From JAXGPP01 sp040766885 (GTDB taxonomy: Bacteria > Planctomycetota > Planctomycetia > Pirellulales > Thermoguttaceae), in the NCBI GenBank assembly GCA_040766885.1, contig JAXGPP010000014.1, positions 1-64,000 on the forward strand: DNA of 64,000 bases, in the 5' to 3' direction. The notes below the pieces were generated by a model. The model did no database searches, was not told the DNA's origin, and worked only from the letters and a program-made list of their open reading frames with translations. This document shows, one piece after another, positions 8,505-19,137 of the stretch (positions are counted from its first letter, which is position 1; each line of letters opens with the position of its first letter). The translations under genes were made by a program, and so were the position numbers.

Positions 8505-8532
8505 ATTATCGGAAGCCCCAGGGCTTCGTCAA
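8505..8532 (-). promoter_or_regulatory. Promoter of the RRM gene with a palindrome filling its spacer
   Basis: On the minus strand TTGACG (8527-8532) and GATAAT (8505-8510) are spaced by 16 bases, both 5/6 matches to consensus. The spacer is almost wholly occupied by the perfect inverted repeat GAAGCCC-CA-GGGCTTC (8512-8527), which could be an operator. No T-run follows on either strand, so it does not look like a terminator. Confidence 0.55.
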
Positions 8533-8673
8533 TCGGGGGGACGAGATTTGCGGGACGTTCTGCCGCCTTCCAGGCGGTCTTCCTATGGCAAAGCCGGTAT
8601 TCTGGCCAAATCCTGCCGCCAATCCACCGCCCGGCATTGGAGAGAACTTGCCCGGCAGGGGGCGTCCCGCCAG

Positions 8674-9621
8674 TCACGGCTTCCCGGCGTAGGCTCGGAA
8701 CTGGCGTTTCAGCTTCCGCAGGCCGGGCCGGGTCCAGACAACGCCCATCGCGCGGCGCAGGTCGGCCAGAGCGGCCCCTTCGGCCGCAACCAGTCCCTCC
8801 AGGTAGGCCTGCTGGTGACGATCTTCGGCCTCCTTGCGCCAATCGTCGAACAAGCGGCGGGCAGTGGCATGGTCGTTGATCGTGCCGAGCACTTCCTGCA
8901 GCAGTTCGACCCGAGGATAGAGTCGCCTGATGAACTGCGGCTCGAAGGCCGTGGCTGCCACCTCCATCACGTAGCGCAGTTTCTTGGCCCGGATGCGGAG
9001 AGAATGCAGGTTCTCTTCCTGGTCAAGGTCTGCCACCGCCGCCCGAAAGAACTTCTTGGCAGCCGTTCGCGAGCAGCGGCGAGCATATGAACCGAAGCTG
9101 CGTTGCGACGATCGAGGCTGAACTGCGGCCAAGAGCGACGCGACCTGGCCTGGAAAGTCCGCCGCCGATACCGCCTCGCAGGTCGCCTGCAGCGGAGCCT
9201 GCGCCTGTTCGCGGCGGCGGCGAATCTGGTCGATCACACGGGCCGTGGACGGACTGTCGGCGGGGGCGGTCCGCTGGAAACGCTGTAACAGGACATCCCA
9301 GTTACGGGCCTCGCTGGCCGCCTCCCGAATCCGCCGCAGGGTAGCACGCATCTTGTCGGCCGCCGCACCGTCCAGCACCGGCGAAAAAATGCGTATCGCG
9401 GCGACCGCTCGCCGGGTGGCGACGCGCAACTGATGCACGTACTCCGCGTTCTCAGAACTGCGCGTCGCCGCCATCGGAAGCCAGTGCCACACGGCATTCA
9501 GCCGGGCGTCGAGCACTCGAGCCGCGGCCGCCGCTACCGGCATATCGGGGCTGAGTCCCTTGATCCACTTCCCCACGCGCGCGGCGGCCGAAACCGCAAC
9601 CGTTGGTTTGCTGTCGCTCAT
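8674..9621 (-). CDS. CHAD-domain protein
   Basis: About 315 residues from ATG 9621, which has AGAGGA upstream; a longer frame to 9735 lacks support. It is a helical, Arg/Ala-rich protein with the paired conserved histidine helices of CHAD domains: YVHQLRVATRRAVAAIRIF in the first half and ENLHSLRIRAKKLRYVME in the second. CHAD (conserved histidine alpha-helical domain) proteins bind inorganic polyphosphate and some associate with polyphosphate granules. There is no adjacent CYTH or polyphosphate kinase gene, with which CHAD is often paired, so the role is inferred from the domain only. Confidence 0.88.
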   Translation of the reverse strand: MSDSKPTVAVSAAARVGKWIKGLSPDMPVAAAAARVLDARLNAVWHWLPMAATRSSENAEYVHQLRVATRRAVAAIRIFSPVLDGAAADKMRATLRRIREAASEARNWDVLLQRFQRTAPADSPSTARVIDQIRRRREQAQAPLQATCEAVSAADFPGQVASLLAAVQPRSSQRSFGSYARRCSRTAAKKFFRAAVADLDQEENLHSLRIRAKKLRYVMEVAATAFEPQFIRRLYPRVELLQEVLGTINDHATARRLFDDWRKEAEDRHQQAYLEGLVAAEGAALADLRRAMGVVWTRPGLRKLKRQFRAYAGKP

Positions 9622-10075
9622 CACGCAGTCCTCTGACGCCGGGGAGATCACCGCCAACCTCTGTCTCGTGTCGTCTGCCACGCAGTCCTGCCACGCACCG
9701 CGACTCTGCCTACCAAGCCTATCCGCCGCCAGCACCTGCGCCAGCCACCTGGGTTGTTAGAAAGGCGTTAGCGAAACGTGAATAAGCTGATCGCAAGCGG
9801 CAGTTGCGATCGGTCCTGGCACCTCGCATTTGTAAACGGGTGAAGTGGAACTGGCAAATTGGAGCGGCAGCTTGTCTTCCACTGTAGCCCAGATAGAATG
9901 GGATGGTAGCGGCCATCCTCCACCGGAACGAGAATGGGCGGGATCTAGTCTGCGGGTGCTCCACCCGTTTTAGCTCTTCTCTGCTGGCTGGACCGCGAAG
10001 GCAACAGGCCTGCGCAATTGATCTACCTGGTCGAGCCGTGCTGTCGGAGCACCCCCTCTGAAGGAGTGTGCGAGA
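9622..10075. other. Divergent intergenic region with inverted repeat
   Basis: No coding sequence is supported here. The main structure is the perfect inverted repeat GATCGCAA (9789-9796) / TTGCGATC (9804-9811) with a 7-base spacer, between the divergent CHAD and GNAT-like genes. It could be a dimeric repressor site; no promoter boxes were clear enough to anchor it. Confidence 0.45.
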
Positions 10076-10537
10076 GTGGATATTCGCTCGGATCTCAAGG
10101 CTGAGCTTTCAAAGGTCGGCGTGATCACGTTCGACGGTTTTCGCTGGCGCGACGGCTTCGCTTGGTTCGAGATCCGACCGGCCAGCGAAACGGGGCCGAA
10201 CGCACTCTACTTGCGATACGTTTGGGCCAACGAGTGCGGCAAAGGTCACGGCACCCGGTTGCTGCGGAAGCTGACGGCTGCCGCCGATGCCTGCGGGGCC
10301 GACCTGTATCTCGATGCCGAGCCTTTCGACGAGGACCACGTAACGCGGGCCCTCTGCTACAACCGGGTTCGCGAAGGCGGCCTGAACGGCTTCCAGTTGC
10401 AGGCGTGGTACGAGAAGTACGGATTTGTCCCGTTGCGCCACAACGTCATGCTCCGGAAGGCGGCACCCGCGCCGGCGCTGCCCCCGACACGCATGGCAGA
10501 TCCCCATTTGCCAACCAGTCTGGCCGGCTCGGCCTGA
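10076..10537 (+). CDS. GNAT-like acetyltransferase
   Basis: A 153-residue protein starting with GTG at 10076, with GAAGGAG about 10 bases upstream. The acetyl-CoA-binding motif A of GNAT enzymes is visible as NECGKGHGTRLLRKLTAAA (residues about 50-68), and a later WYEKYGFVPLRHNVMLRK block corresponds to motif B, where a YxxxGF segment is usual. Substrate is unknown. The tail after residue 125 is Ala/Pro-rich. It ends 111 bp before the convergent small hypothetical gene. Confidence 0.7.
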   Translation: MDIRSDLKAELSKVGVITFDGFRWRDGFAWFEIRPASETGPNALYLRYVWANECGKGHGTRLLRKLTAAADACGADLYLDAEPFDEDHVTRALCYNRVREGGLNGFQLQAWYEKYGFVPLRHNVMLRKAAPAPALPPTRMADPHLPTSLAGSA

Positions 10538-10648
10538 AGCTTGCCGGGGCGATTCACGCGAACATACCGAACGCGGCCGCACTGTTGAGCGGAACGCCGC
10601 CCCGGAAGTAGCGCACGAAGGGGAGTCGCCTTTCGAGCAAAGCACCCG

Positions 10649-10993
10649 TTATTGCGCCGCCTTGCGGAGAGCGTGCTCCTTGAGGAAATCCTCAGCCCGC
10701 TCGCGCCAGGCGCCACGATCCGCCCATGCGGCGTCGACGGCTTCCTTCTCCACGCCGTCGGCGACGGCCTCGCTCTTAAGGTCCAACAATTCCTCGCGCG
10801 TGAATGTCGCCAACTGGTGGTACGACTCGCCGAGGATAAGGAAGACCTCCGGCGTCAGACGCTCACTCGTCGCCTGAAGGGCCAACAGTCTTTTCAGAAT
10901 GGCGGCTGCCGCCAGGTAATTGTGGTCGTCGTAGAAATAGCGCCTTGCGGTTTCGACCACGTGCGCGATATTGGGCTCGGTTGATGCGGGCAT
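10649..10993 (-). CDS. Hypothetical protein, helical, 114 aa
   Basis: Not recognised. It is a soluble, mainly helical acidic protein (MPASTEPNIAHVVETARRYF...) without signal peptide or membrane segment; the spacing of Ala and Leu in the middle (DHNYLAAAAILKRLLAL) is compatible with a helical hairpin or TPR-like pair. A G-rich ribosome site (GGGGGGAC) precedes the ATG. It lies 105 bp upstream of the end of the topoisomerase gene in the opposite sense of reading order (both minus strand), so cotranscription with topoisomerase IB downstream is possible. Confidence 0.6.
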   Translation of the reverse strand: MPASTEPNIAHVVETARRYFYDDHNYLAAAAILKRLLALQATSERLTPEVFLILGESYHQLATFTREELLDLKSEAVADGVEKEAVDAAWADRGAWRERAEDFLKEHALRKAAQ

Positions 10994-11098
10994 GGCAGTC
11001 CCCCCCGGGTCTTACCTTTACCGCCCCAAATCAGTTTACCCATTCGGCTGGCGAGGAGCAACCGTATTTGAGTCCGAGGCGTCAGCCACAGGGGGGTG

Positions 11099-12199
11099 TT
11101 ACGCGACTCGTCGCGATATGGGCTTCGCCCCTTGGTTTCCTCCCAGTCGCCTTAAGAGTTGGAGGAGCGCCTGCTCATTCCTACTGAGCCAGCGGGTCCG
11201 CCGGAACTTGATGGCGCCGCACACGGCGAACAACGTTCCGTCGCTCGAGGCGCTCACGACGCCGGGATGAATGTAGTATTTCCTGCAAATCGTCACCGTA
11301 TTGCCCAGCGCTTCGGCCGCCGACCGGGCAGCGTCGGAAATGACCTCCTTGATCCGCTTCTTGGTGTCACAAGGCCCCTGGCGGAGGACCAACTCGGCAA
11401 CCAGGAGGGTCGCGTTCCAGGTTCGGAAGTCCTTGGCGGTGAACGGCTGCCGGGTCGTCTCCTGCAGATAGGCATTCACGTCCTCCGACGTGATTGGGTA
11501 GTACTGCTGCTTATCTTCGTCCAGGTACTGGAACAGTTCCTGGCCGGGTATGTCCTGACACTGCTGGACGATTTTCGCCAAACGGCGATCACGAAGCTGG
11601 ACCTGATGGAACTTCCCCGACTTTCCACGGAATCGGAACTGCACCTTCGCGCCCTCGATCTCGACGTGGCTGTCGCGGAGCGTTACGAGTCCGTAGGAGC
11701 CGTTGGCTCGCGCATACTCCTCGTTGCCAACGCGAATACCCGTCACATCGAGGAGACGGACCACCGTGGCCAGCACCTTGCGCTTTGAAAGAACGCGGCT
11801 TGCAAGATCCTTCTCCACTTGCTTGCGGATCTGCGGCAGTGCGAGGCCAAACACGACCAGCTTGTGGAACTTCGTTTCGTTGCTGATTTCATGCCATCGC
11901 GGGTGATACCGATACTGCTTGCGATTGCGGGCATCGCGGCCGGTGGCCTGAATGTGTGCGTTCGCCAGCGCCGCAATCCAAACATCGGTCCAGGCGGGAG
12001 GAATGGCGAGACTGGCAATCCGAGCCTTTATTCGCCGATCACGGATCGGCCGTCCGGCGGCATCGACGTACCGAAAACCCTGCCCGGACCGGCGGCGTCG
12101 AATCCCCGCCACGCCGTCTTGTACGTACCGCAGCTGTGCCCTCGCGGCTCGCTGTTTGGGGTCGAGTAGATCTGTGTCGAGTACCGGTGCCGGGATCAT
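11099..12199 (-). CDS. Type IB DNA topoisomerase (poxvirus-type)
   Basis: 366 residues from ATG 12199, preceded by AGGGGAA. The protein has the compact two-domain arrangement of poxviral and bacterial TopIB: an N-terminal domain (GFRYVDAAG, IKARIASLAIPPAWTDVWI), then the catalytic domain with RLLDVTGIRVGNEEYA, FRGKSGKFHQVQL, TAKDFRTWNATLLVA and the catalytic tyrosine Y309 in CRKYYIHPGV. It nicks one strand through a 3'-phosphotyrosyl link and relaxes supercoils without ATP. Bacterial homologues are patchily distributed and are thought to have spread by transfer. An alternative start at 12268 would add 23 unlikely residues. Confidence 0.94.
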   Translation of the reverse strand: MIPAPVLDTDLLDPKQRAARAQLRYVQDGVAGIRRRRSGQGFRYVDAAGRPIRDRRIKARIASLAIPPAWTDVWIAALANAHIQATGRDARNRKQYRYHPRWHEISNETKFHKLVVFGLALPQIRKQVEKDLASRVLSKRKVLATVVRLLDVTGIRVGNEEYARANGSYGLVTLRDSHVEIEGAKVQFRFRGKSGKFHQVQLRDRRLAKIVQQCQDIPGQELFQYLDEDKQQYYPITSEDVNAYLQETTRQPFTAKDFRTWNATLLVAELVLRQGPCDTKKRIKEVISDAARSAAEALGNTVTICRKYYIHPGVVSASSDGTLFAVCGAIKFRRTRWLSRNEQALLQLLRRLGGNQGAKPISRRVA

Positions 12200-12633
12200 A
12201 GAGTTTTCCCCTGCGTGCTGTGTTTCGGCGCGGCGAATCGCGTCGTGGCGCGCGGGGCCAGGAGGCATGCAAGTGTCATTCCGGAACCACCCGAAAATCG
12301 CGACTACTGCTCACCAACAGCGACGGATTGTCACATCACGGCGGCATTTGTGTCGCTCCGCGAGCCGTGCCGGCGGCCGTTGCCGCTTCAGCCTCGGAAT
12401 GCTCTTGATGGGCGAACAGGGTTCTTTCCTAGAGCAAGCTGGCCGCGGGATCGAGACATTCACGACAGCGGCGACATTTGCGCAATCAAGCGTTGCGTCG
12501 GGTGAACCTCAAGAAGGTCAACGCCAATGGCACATCGTTTGCGGTTTACAGCGGCCTTTGTTCGAGACGGGCCGGGTGAAAGCGAGTATCGTCAATCGTT
12601 CCTTTCGCCACCAACACGCACAGGAGTACGATC
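12200..12633. other. Divergent intergenic region, no gene seen
   Basis: 434 bp between topoisomerase IB and the membrane-protein cassette. Only short frames with no family resemblance occur. The promoter of the cassette must lie here, but I see no strong -35/-10 pair; an alternative sigma factor would be in keeping with a stress cassette. Confidence 0.5.
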
Positions 12634-13053
12634 ATGATCCAACAGCAAGCACTGGAGGCCAATTGGGATGCTGTGGCACAGGCGCTGAGTGAGCGCTGGA
12701 GCGGGTTGGACCCGTCCGAAATCCAGTACCTTCGAAGCAATCCCGACGAACTGGTGGCGGAGATCCAGCGCAGGACCGGTGCGTCGCAGGACAGCATCAG
12801 CCAATACCTGGAGGAGATCAGTAGCCGGGAAGCCTCGACGACGACCAAATCAATGCAAGCGGCCCGCGACTATGCCGAACGTGCGGGAGCGGCGTTGCAG
12901 ACAGCGGGCAGCCGCGTTTCAGAAGGCTTCCGGACCGGCTATACCGGCGCCGAGCACGCGATCCGAGAGCGGCCGGGGCAGACATTGATTGCGGCTTTCG
13001 GCGCGGGCGTCATTGTCGGCACGATCGTCGGGCTTCTGATGCGGCCCCGCTAG
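12634..13053 (+). CDS. CsbD-like protein with DUF883-type membrane anchor
   Basis: 139 residues. The N-terminal 65 residues resemble the small CsbD/YjbJ stress fold (NWDAVAQALSERWSGLDPSEIQYLRSNPDELVAEIQ). A helical linker follows, and the last 25 residues (RPGQTLIAAFGAGVIVGTIVGLLMRPR) form a Gly-rich hydrophobic helix ending in Arg, as in YqjD/ElaB proteins. This fuses two families that are usually separate. CsbD proteins are general-stress induced with no known activity; YqjD-type tails anchor proteins to the inner membrane. It is the first of five plus-strand genes of similar design. Confidence 0.7.
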   Translation: MIQQQALEANWDAVAQALSERWSGLDPSEIQYLRSNPDELVAEIQRRTGASQDSISQYLEEISSREASTTTKSMQAARDYAERAGAALQTAGSRVSEGFRTGYTGAEHAIRERPGQTLIAAFGAGVIVGTIVGLLMRPR

Positions 13054-13090
13054 TTCTTCTCTCCACCGAAAAACCAGCAAGGAGACATTC

Positions 13091-13363
13091 ATGGACACTG
13101 AAAGAGAAGGCACGGCGACGACATTCCGGCAATATAGCGACTGGGGACGCCAGCACTTCAACGAGAGCCTGGAGGAATACCCATTTCCAGCCGTCTTAAT
13201 CGCTTTTGGTTTGGGCGTCGGTCTCGGGCTGGCGATCGGCGGCGCGCTGGCCGACGCGATGGCGCCGCGGCAGGAGACGCTTACCGAGCGGCTCGGGCGA
13301 CAGGTCCTGGATGCGCTCGGTTCAGCCCTTCCCGAACCCCTCTCCAAGCGATTGCGGAGCTGA
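13091..13363 (+). CDS. Small membrane-anchored protein, YqjD-like design
   Basis: 90 residues with a Shine-Dalgarno AAGGAG before ATG 13091. One Gly-rich hydrophobic segment (FPAVLIAFGLGVGLGLAIGGALA, about residues 32-54) is followed by a short amphipathic, basic tail. The segment resembles the Gly-zipper anchor in the neighbouring genes, but no family can be assigned. It follows the CsbD-like gene by 37 bp and is probably cotranscribed. Confidence 0.62.
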   Translation: MDTEREGTATTFRQYSDWGRQHFNESLEEYPFPAVLIAFGLGVGLGLAIGGALADAMAPRQETLTERLGRQVLDALGSALPEPLSKRLRS

Positions 13364-13522
13364 CGGTGCCGTTGGCGCCGGCGCTGCAAATTCCCGAACG
13401 GCGACGTAGAATTGAGCTGGTCGGGAGTGGGACCGGACCCGCCTTTCGACCGGGATCGCGCCCGTCCGTCGCTTTCAGTCCGCAGTCGATCTCGGACTCC
13501 ATCGTCACTCGGAGGCCATACC

Positions 13523-13954
13523 GTGAGCAGTCAGCAGCAGGCGGAAGAGATCCAGCGTCAGATGGCCGAGATCCGCTGCGCGCTCCACGAAGACATGACC
13601 GGTATTGTCGAGAGCGCCCGGGTGATGAGCGACTGGCGTTACTACGTGCGTCGCTACCCACTGGCCAGCGCGGCGGCCGCGGTGGCGCTGGGGTATCTTG
13701 TGGTTCCCGCCCGGCTGGAGGTGATCAGCCCTGACGCGGACACGCTGCTGAAACTGGCGCGGAAGAATCAACTGATCGTCAAAGAGGATCCCGAGGGCCG
13801 GCCCCGCGGCCGTATCCTGGGGCCACTGTTCACCCTCCTGGCCAGCGCGCTGGTGCGGGGGGCCATGGCCTACGTCGGTCAGCAAGCGGGCAAGTCGTTC
13901 GGGCATCAGGCCGCTGAGCCCGAAGGAATCCACCCGCAGCGCAAGCCCCGCTGA
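13523..13954 (+). CDS. Hypothetical inner-membrane-associated protein of the stress cassette
   Basis: 143 residues from GTG 13523, chosen because a GGAGG stands 7 bases before it; earlier in-frame codons from 13412 lack a ribosome site. An N-terminal helical part (QQQAEEIQRQMAEIRCALHEDM) with potential coiled coil precedes the short hydrophobic segment YPLASAAAAVALGYLVVP and, later, a second one (LGPLFTLLASALVRGAMAYVG). In layout it recalls the small YqjC/YqjK-type partners in enterobacterial yqj operons, but sequence similarity is too weak to name it. Confidence 0.6.
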   Translation: MSSQQQAEEIQRQMAEIRCALHEDMTGIVESARVMSDWRYYVRRYPLASAAAAVALGYLVVPARLEVISPDADTLLKLARKNQLIVKEDPEGRPRGRILGPLFTLLASALVRGAMAYVGQQAGKSFGHQAAEPEGIHPQRKPR

Positions 13955-14028
13955 GTGCCGCTCGGCAGGGGCGACCATTACCTGCTCGCGGCTTCTACCA
14001 ATGCAGTGACTCAACAGTGAGAAGAGAG

Positions 14029-14244
14029 ATGGCAGAGAACAGATTCTCGGAAATGGGATCGCTCACGCCGGAACAGATTGAAGAGGCCCGGCAGCGGGCG
14101 ATTGAATTGGGCCGAACCGCGCAAGCGCAAGCCCAGCAATGGTTGAAGTACCTGGAAACCAAAGTCGTTCAGAATCCGGCGGCCAGCCTCGGCGCCGCCC
14201 TGGCAGTGGGAGTGTTCCTGGGATGGTTAATCAAGCGGCGATGA
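14029..14244 (+). CDS. DUF883 / ElaB-YqjD-like membrane protein
   Basis: 71 residues from ATG 14029 with GAAGAGAG upstream; a GTG at 14017 is the alternative. A charged helical N-terminus leads into the C-terminal anchor VVQNPAASLGAALAVGVFLGWLIKRR, closely following E. coli YqjD (an ENPW, Gly-rich helix, then RR). YqjD is a stationary-phase inner membrane protein that binds ribosomes. Its stop codon overlaps the start of the YqjE-like gene as ATGA, so translation is coupled. Confidence 0.78.
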   Translation: MAENRFSEMGSLTPEQIEEARQRAIELGRTAQAQAQQWLKYLETKVVQNPAASLGAALAVGVFLGWLIKRR

Positions 14245-14690
14245 GCGGCGTCCAGGGGGACGGGGCGGAGCCGACACGGACCATGGCGACCAACATGAGC
14301 GGGTTGGCGTCAGATATCGCCAGTCTGGCGGAACTCCAGACCAGGCTGCTTGTCACCGATCTCAAGGAGTCGGCCGAGCGGCTGGTCCGGCCCATTGTCC
14401 TGGCGGTCGTGGGCGCTTCGTTCGTGTTCTCCTGCTTTCCGATCCTGCTGGTGGCCTTGGCCTACTTGTTTGTCGAGGCTGGCGGCATGTACCGCGGGTG
14501 GGCCTTCCTCCTGTCCGGCGTGCTGGGCCTGGTTCTGGGAGGCGCCATCCTCGTGCCGGCCTGGCTGTTGCTCCGCGGCAGCTTCCGTTCGTTGGAGCGC
14601 ACGCGAACAGAACTGTCCGAGAATATCCGCTGGGTAAAACAGGTTCTGCAGCGGAGCGGCAGGACCTGGAGCCCGTCGGAGTGTCGCTAG
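14241..14690 (+). CDS. YqjE-like putative holin-superfamily membrane protein
   Basis: 149 residues from the ATG that overlaps the preceding stop (ATGA at 14241-14244). Two hydrophobic helices (LVRPIVLAVVGASFVFSCFPILLVALAYLF and WAFLLSGVLGLVLGGAILVPAWLLL) with charged ends match the layout of the Phage_holin_3_6/YqjE family, where an N-terminal amphipathic helix (LASDIASLAELQTRLLVTDL) is typical. In enterobacteria yqjD and yqjE are also adjacent. Function is unknown; the holin label reflects topology only. The gene ends 4 bp into the convergent diadenylate cyclase gene. Confidence 0.72.
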   Translation: MSGVQGDGAEPTRTMATNMSGLASDIASLAELQTRLLVTDLKESAERLVRPIVLAVVGASFVFSCFPILLVALAYLFVEAGGMYRGWAFLLSGVLGLVLGGAILVPAWLLLRGSFRSLERTRTELSENIRWVKQVLQRSGRTWSPSECR

Positions 14691-15847
14691 GGACTGTCCG
14701 GCTGTTTCGAGTTCAACACCACGCGCAGCGTCGTCGGCTCGATCGTTATGCCGGAGAGGCCTTTGACATTGGATGTGCCGACCAGCACGTGACTGGCCCC
14801 TTGCCGGGAGTCGCGGAGGTCAATTGCGACGCTCAGCTCTGAGGCGTTGAGATTCTCAAAATCGCGGTCGGAGCCGATCAGTGTGACACGCGTCCGCGAT
14901 GGGCTCGACTCGTCGAGCGTCAGGTTCTCCGGAAGGTTGCGGTATTCGACCGGCACGTCGTAGATGGCGTGAATGGTTTCTGTCCGGTACGCGGTGCCGT
15001 ACCACAGCAGTACCGCTAGAAGGGCGGCGAGGGCCTTGATTCCCGGATTACGCAGCACTCGTGACGACGCGCGATTCGAGCCGCGCGGCGCGAAATGCCG
15101 CCGGTAGAACTCCTCAAGCCGCGTCTTCAGTTCCTGCGGCGACTCGATCACCTCCAGTCCGCCAGCCGAGGCGACACTGGTTGTTCCTTGCTCTTCGGAA
15201 ATCACGATGACCAGCGCGTCGGTCCGTTCCGACAAACCTAACGCCGCCGTGTGCCGGGTGCCCCTGCCAGCCAATTGTCCCAGATTCTCTGACAGCGGCA
15301 GTTGGACGCCCAAACGTTCCACGCGGAGTCCATCGATGATGACGGCTCCGTCGTGCCCCGGGGTATCGGCGTTAAAGATGCTTGAAAGCAGCGGCAAGCT
15401 GATCCGGCCGGCGACCGCCACGCCGCCGCGGACCTTTCCCTCCAGCGATTCCCGCCCGCGCAGCACGATCAGTGCGCCCGTTTTTCGCTCCCCGAGATAG
15501 CCGGCGGTCTCCACGATCGCGACAATGGCCGCCTGGATGGCCTCCGGCCTCGATCGCGACCGAGGACGACCGGGGCTCAAACCCTGATCGATGGCCCGCC
15601 GCAAGTCGTGCTGGAATACCACCACGAGCGCCACGAACAGCAGCAGCACTCCGGCCTGGAATAGTGACAGCGTGAGATACAGATTCAGCGCCCGCGCCAG
15701 TCCATAGAGGGCGGCGATCGCCAATAGGGCCGCCAGCATGGGGCGGGGAGCGCGGTCGCGGAGCCAGAGCAAGAGGCCGTACAGAAGAACGGCGATGATG
15801 GCGATATCGAGGAGATCCGCCCAGCGCATATTGAACATCGGATGCAC
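14687..15847 (-). CDS. cdaA: Membrane diadenylate cyclase fused to a YbbR (CdaR-like) domain
   Basis: 386 residues. Three N-terminal helices (about 12-80), then a DAC domain (about 100-250) that makes c-di-AMP from two ATP. The DGA motif (GHDGA, 166-168) is intact. The RHR motif reads GTRHTAALG (198-200), so its third residue is Thr. A fourth helix (270-286) leads to an extracytoplasmic segment (about 289-380: HAIYDVPVEYRNLPENL, RVTLIGSDRDFENL) that fits one YbbR repeat. In Firmicutes CdaA and the YbbR-containing regulator CdaR are separate, adjacent genes, so regulator and enzyme appear fused here. No GlmM gene follows. Several Met codons (1, 4, 7) could start it. Confidence 0.85.
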   Translation of the reverse strand: MHPMFNMRWADLLDIAIIAVLLYGLLLWLRDRAPRPMLAALLAIAALYGLARALNLYLTLSLFQAGVLLLFVALVVVFQHDLRRAIDQGLSPGRPRSRSRPEAIQAAIVAIVETAGYLGERKTGALIVLRGRESLEGKVRGGVAVAGRISLPLLSSIFNADTPGHDGAVIIDGLRVERLGVQLPLSENLGQLAGRGTRHTAALGLSERTDALVIVISEEQGTTSVASAGGLEVIESPQELKTRLEEFYRRHFAPRGSNRASSRVLRNPGIKALAALLAVLLWYGTAYRTETIHAIYDVPVEYRNLPENLTLDESSPSRTRVTLIGSDRDFENLNASELSVAIDLRDSRQGASHVLVGTSNVKGLSGITIEPTTLRVVLNSKQPDSP

Positions 15848-15915
15848 CGTCTGCCTGGCCGTTGTCGGTTAGAGTTGGCCGATCGGCGTCGAGACCTTCG
15901 AGGCTCAAGAAAAGC

Positions 15916-15951
15916 CGAAACCCCCGCGGCCTGACGACCACGGGGGTTTCG
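15916..15951 (-). terminator. Rho-independent terminator of the rRNA unit
   Basis: An 11-bp perfect stem (CGAAACCCCCG, 15916-15926, with CGGGGGTTTCG, 15941-15951) and a 14-base loop. On the minus strand it is followed by GCTTTTCTT. It sits just after the 5S rRNA. Confidence 0.82.
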
Positions 15952-15960
15952 TTGAATTAA

Positions 15961-16069
15961 ACCCGGCAGCACCTACTCTCGCATTTGTAGTACTACCATC
16001 GGCTTTGGAAGCTTAACTACCGTGTTCGGTATGGGAACGGGTGTGGCCTTCCAAATATGGCCGCCGGGA
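15961..16069 (-). rRNA. rrf: 5S ribosomal RNA
   Basis: The minus strand contains the canonical 5S core (CCACACCCGTTCCCATACCGAACACGG and AGTAGGTGCTGCCGGG), and its ends pair as helix I (CCCGGC... with GCCGGG). About 109 nt. It is separated from the 23S 3' end by about 130 bp without a tRNA. Confidence 0.95.
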
Positions 16070-16158
16070 AGCGGCGGAAGGCCCGGTCAAGAGCCGTTCC
16101 GCCGTGGTTGTGCTGGTTAAGTGACAGATCACTTGATCGAGAGCGCTCGCGGCACATG

Positions 16159-16177
16159 CTGCATGTCTGACATGCAG
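16159..16177 (-). repeat. Perfect hairpin in the 23S-5S spacer
   Basis: CTGCATGTC-T-GACATGCAG, a 9-bp inverted repeat with a single central base. In the rRNA transcript it would form a tight hairpin between 5S and the 23S processing stem, perhaps guiding spacer cleavage. Confidence 0.6.
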
Positions 16178-16180
16178 TTG

Positions 16181-16198
16181 GAGCGTTCGATACATGTG

Positions 16199-16205
<7 letters not shown>
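16181..16205 (-). other. 23S processing stem, 3' arm
   Basis: GAGCGTT (16181-16187) and ATGTGGTCAAGC (16194-16205) are perfectly complementary to 19131-19137 and 19113-19124 respectively. Together they give a 12-bp plus 7-bp stem enclosing the whole 23S sequence, with a symmetrical 6/6 internal loop, as expected for an RNase III processing stem. Confidence 0.82.
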
Positions 16206-19112
<2,907 letters not shown>

Positions 19113-19120
<8 letters not shown>

Positions 19121-19137
19121 ACATGAATCCAACGCTC
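19113..19137 (-). other. 23S processing stem, 5' arm
   Basis: GCTTGACCACAT (19113-19124) and AACGCTC (19131-19137) pair with the 3' arm at 16181-16205. On the minus strand this is the sequence just upstream of and including the mature 5' end. Confidence 0.82.
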
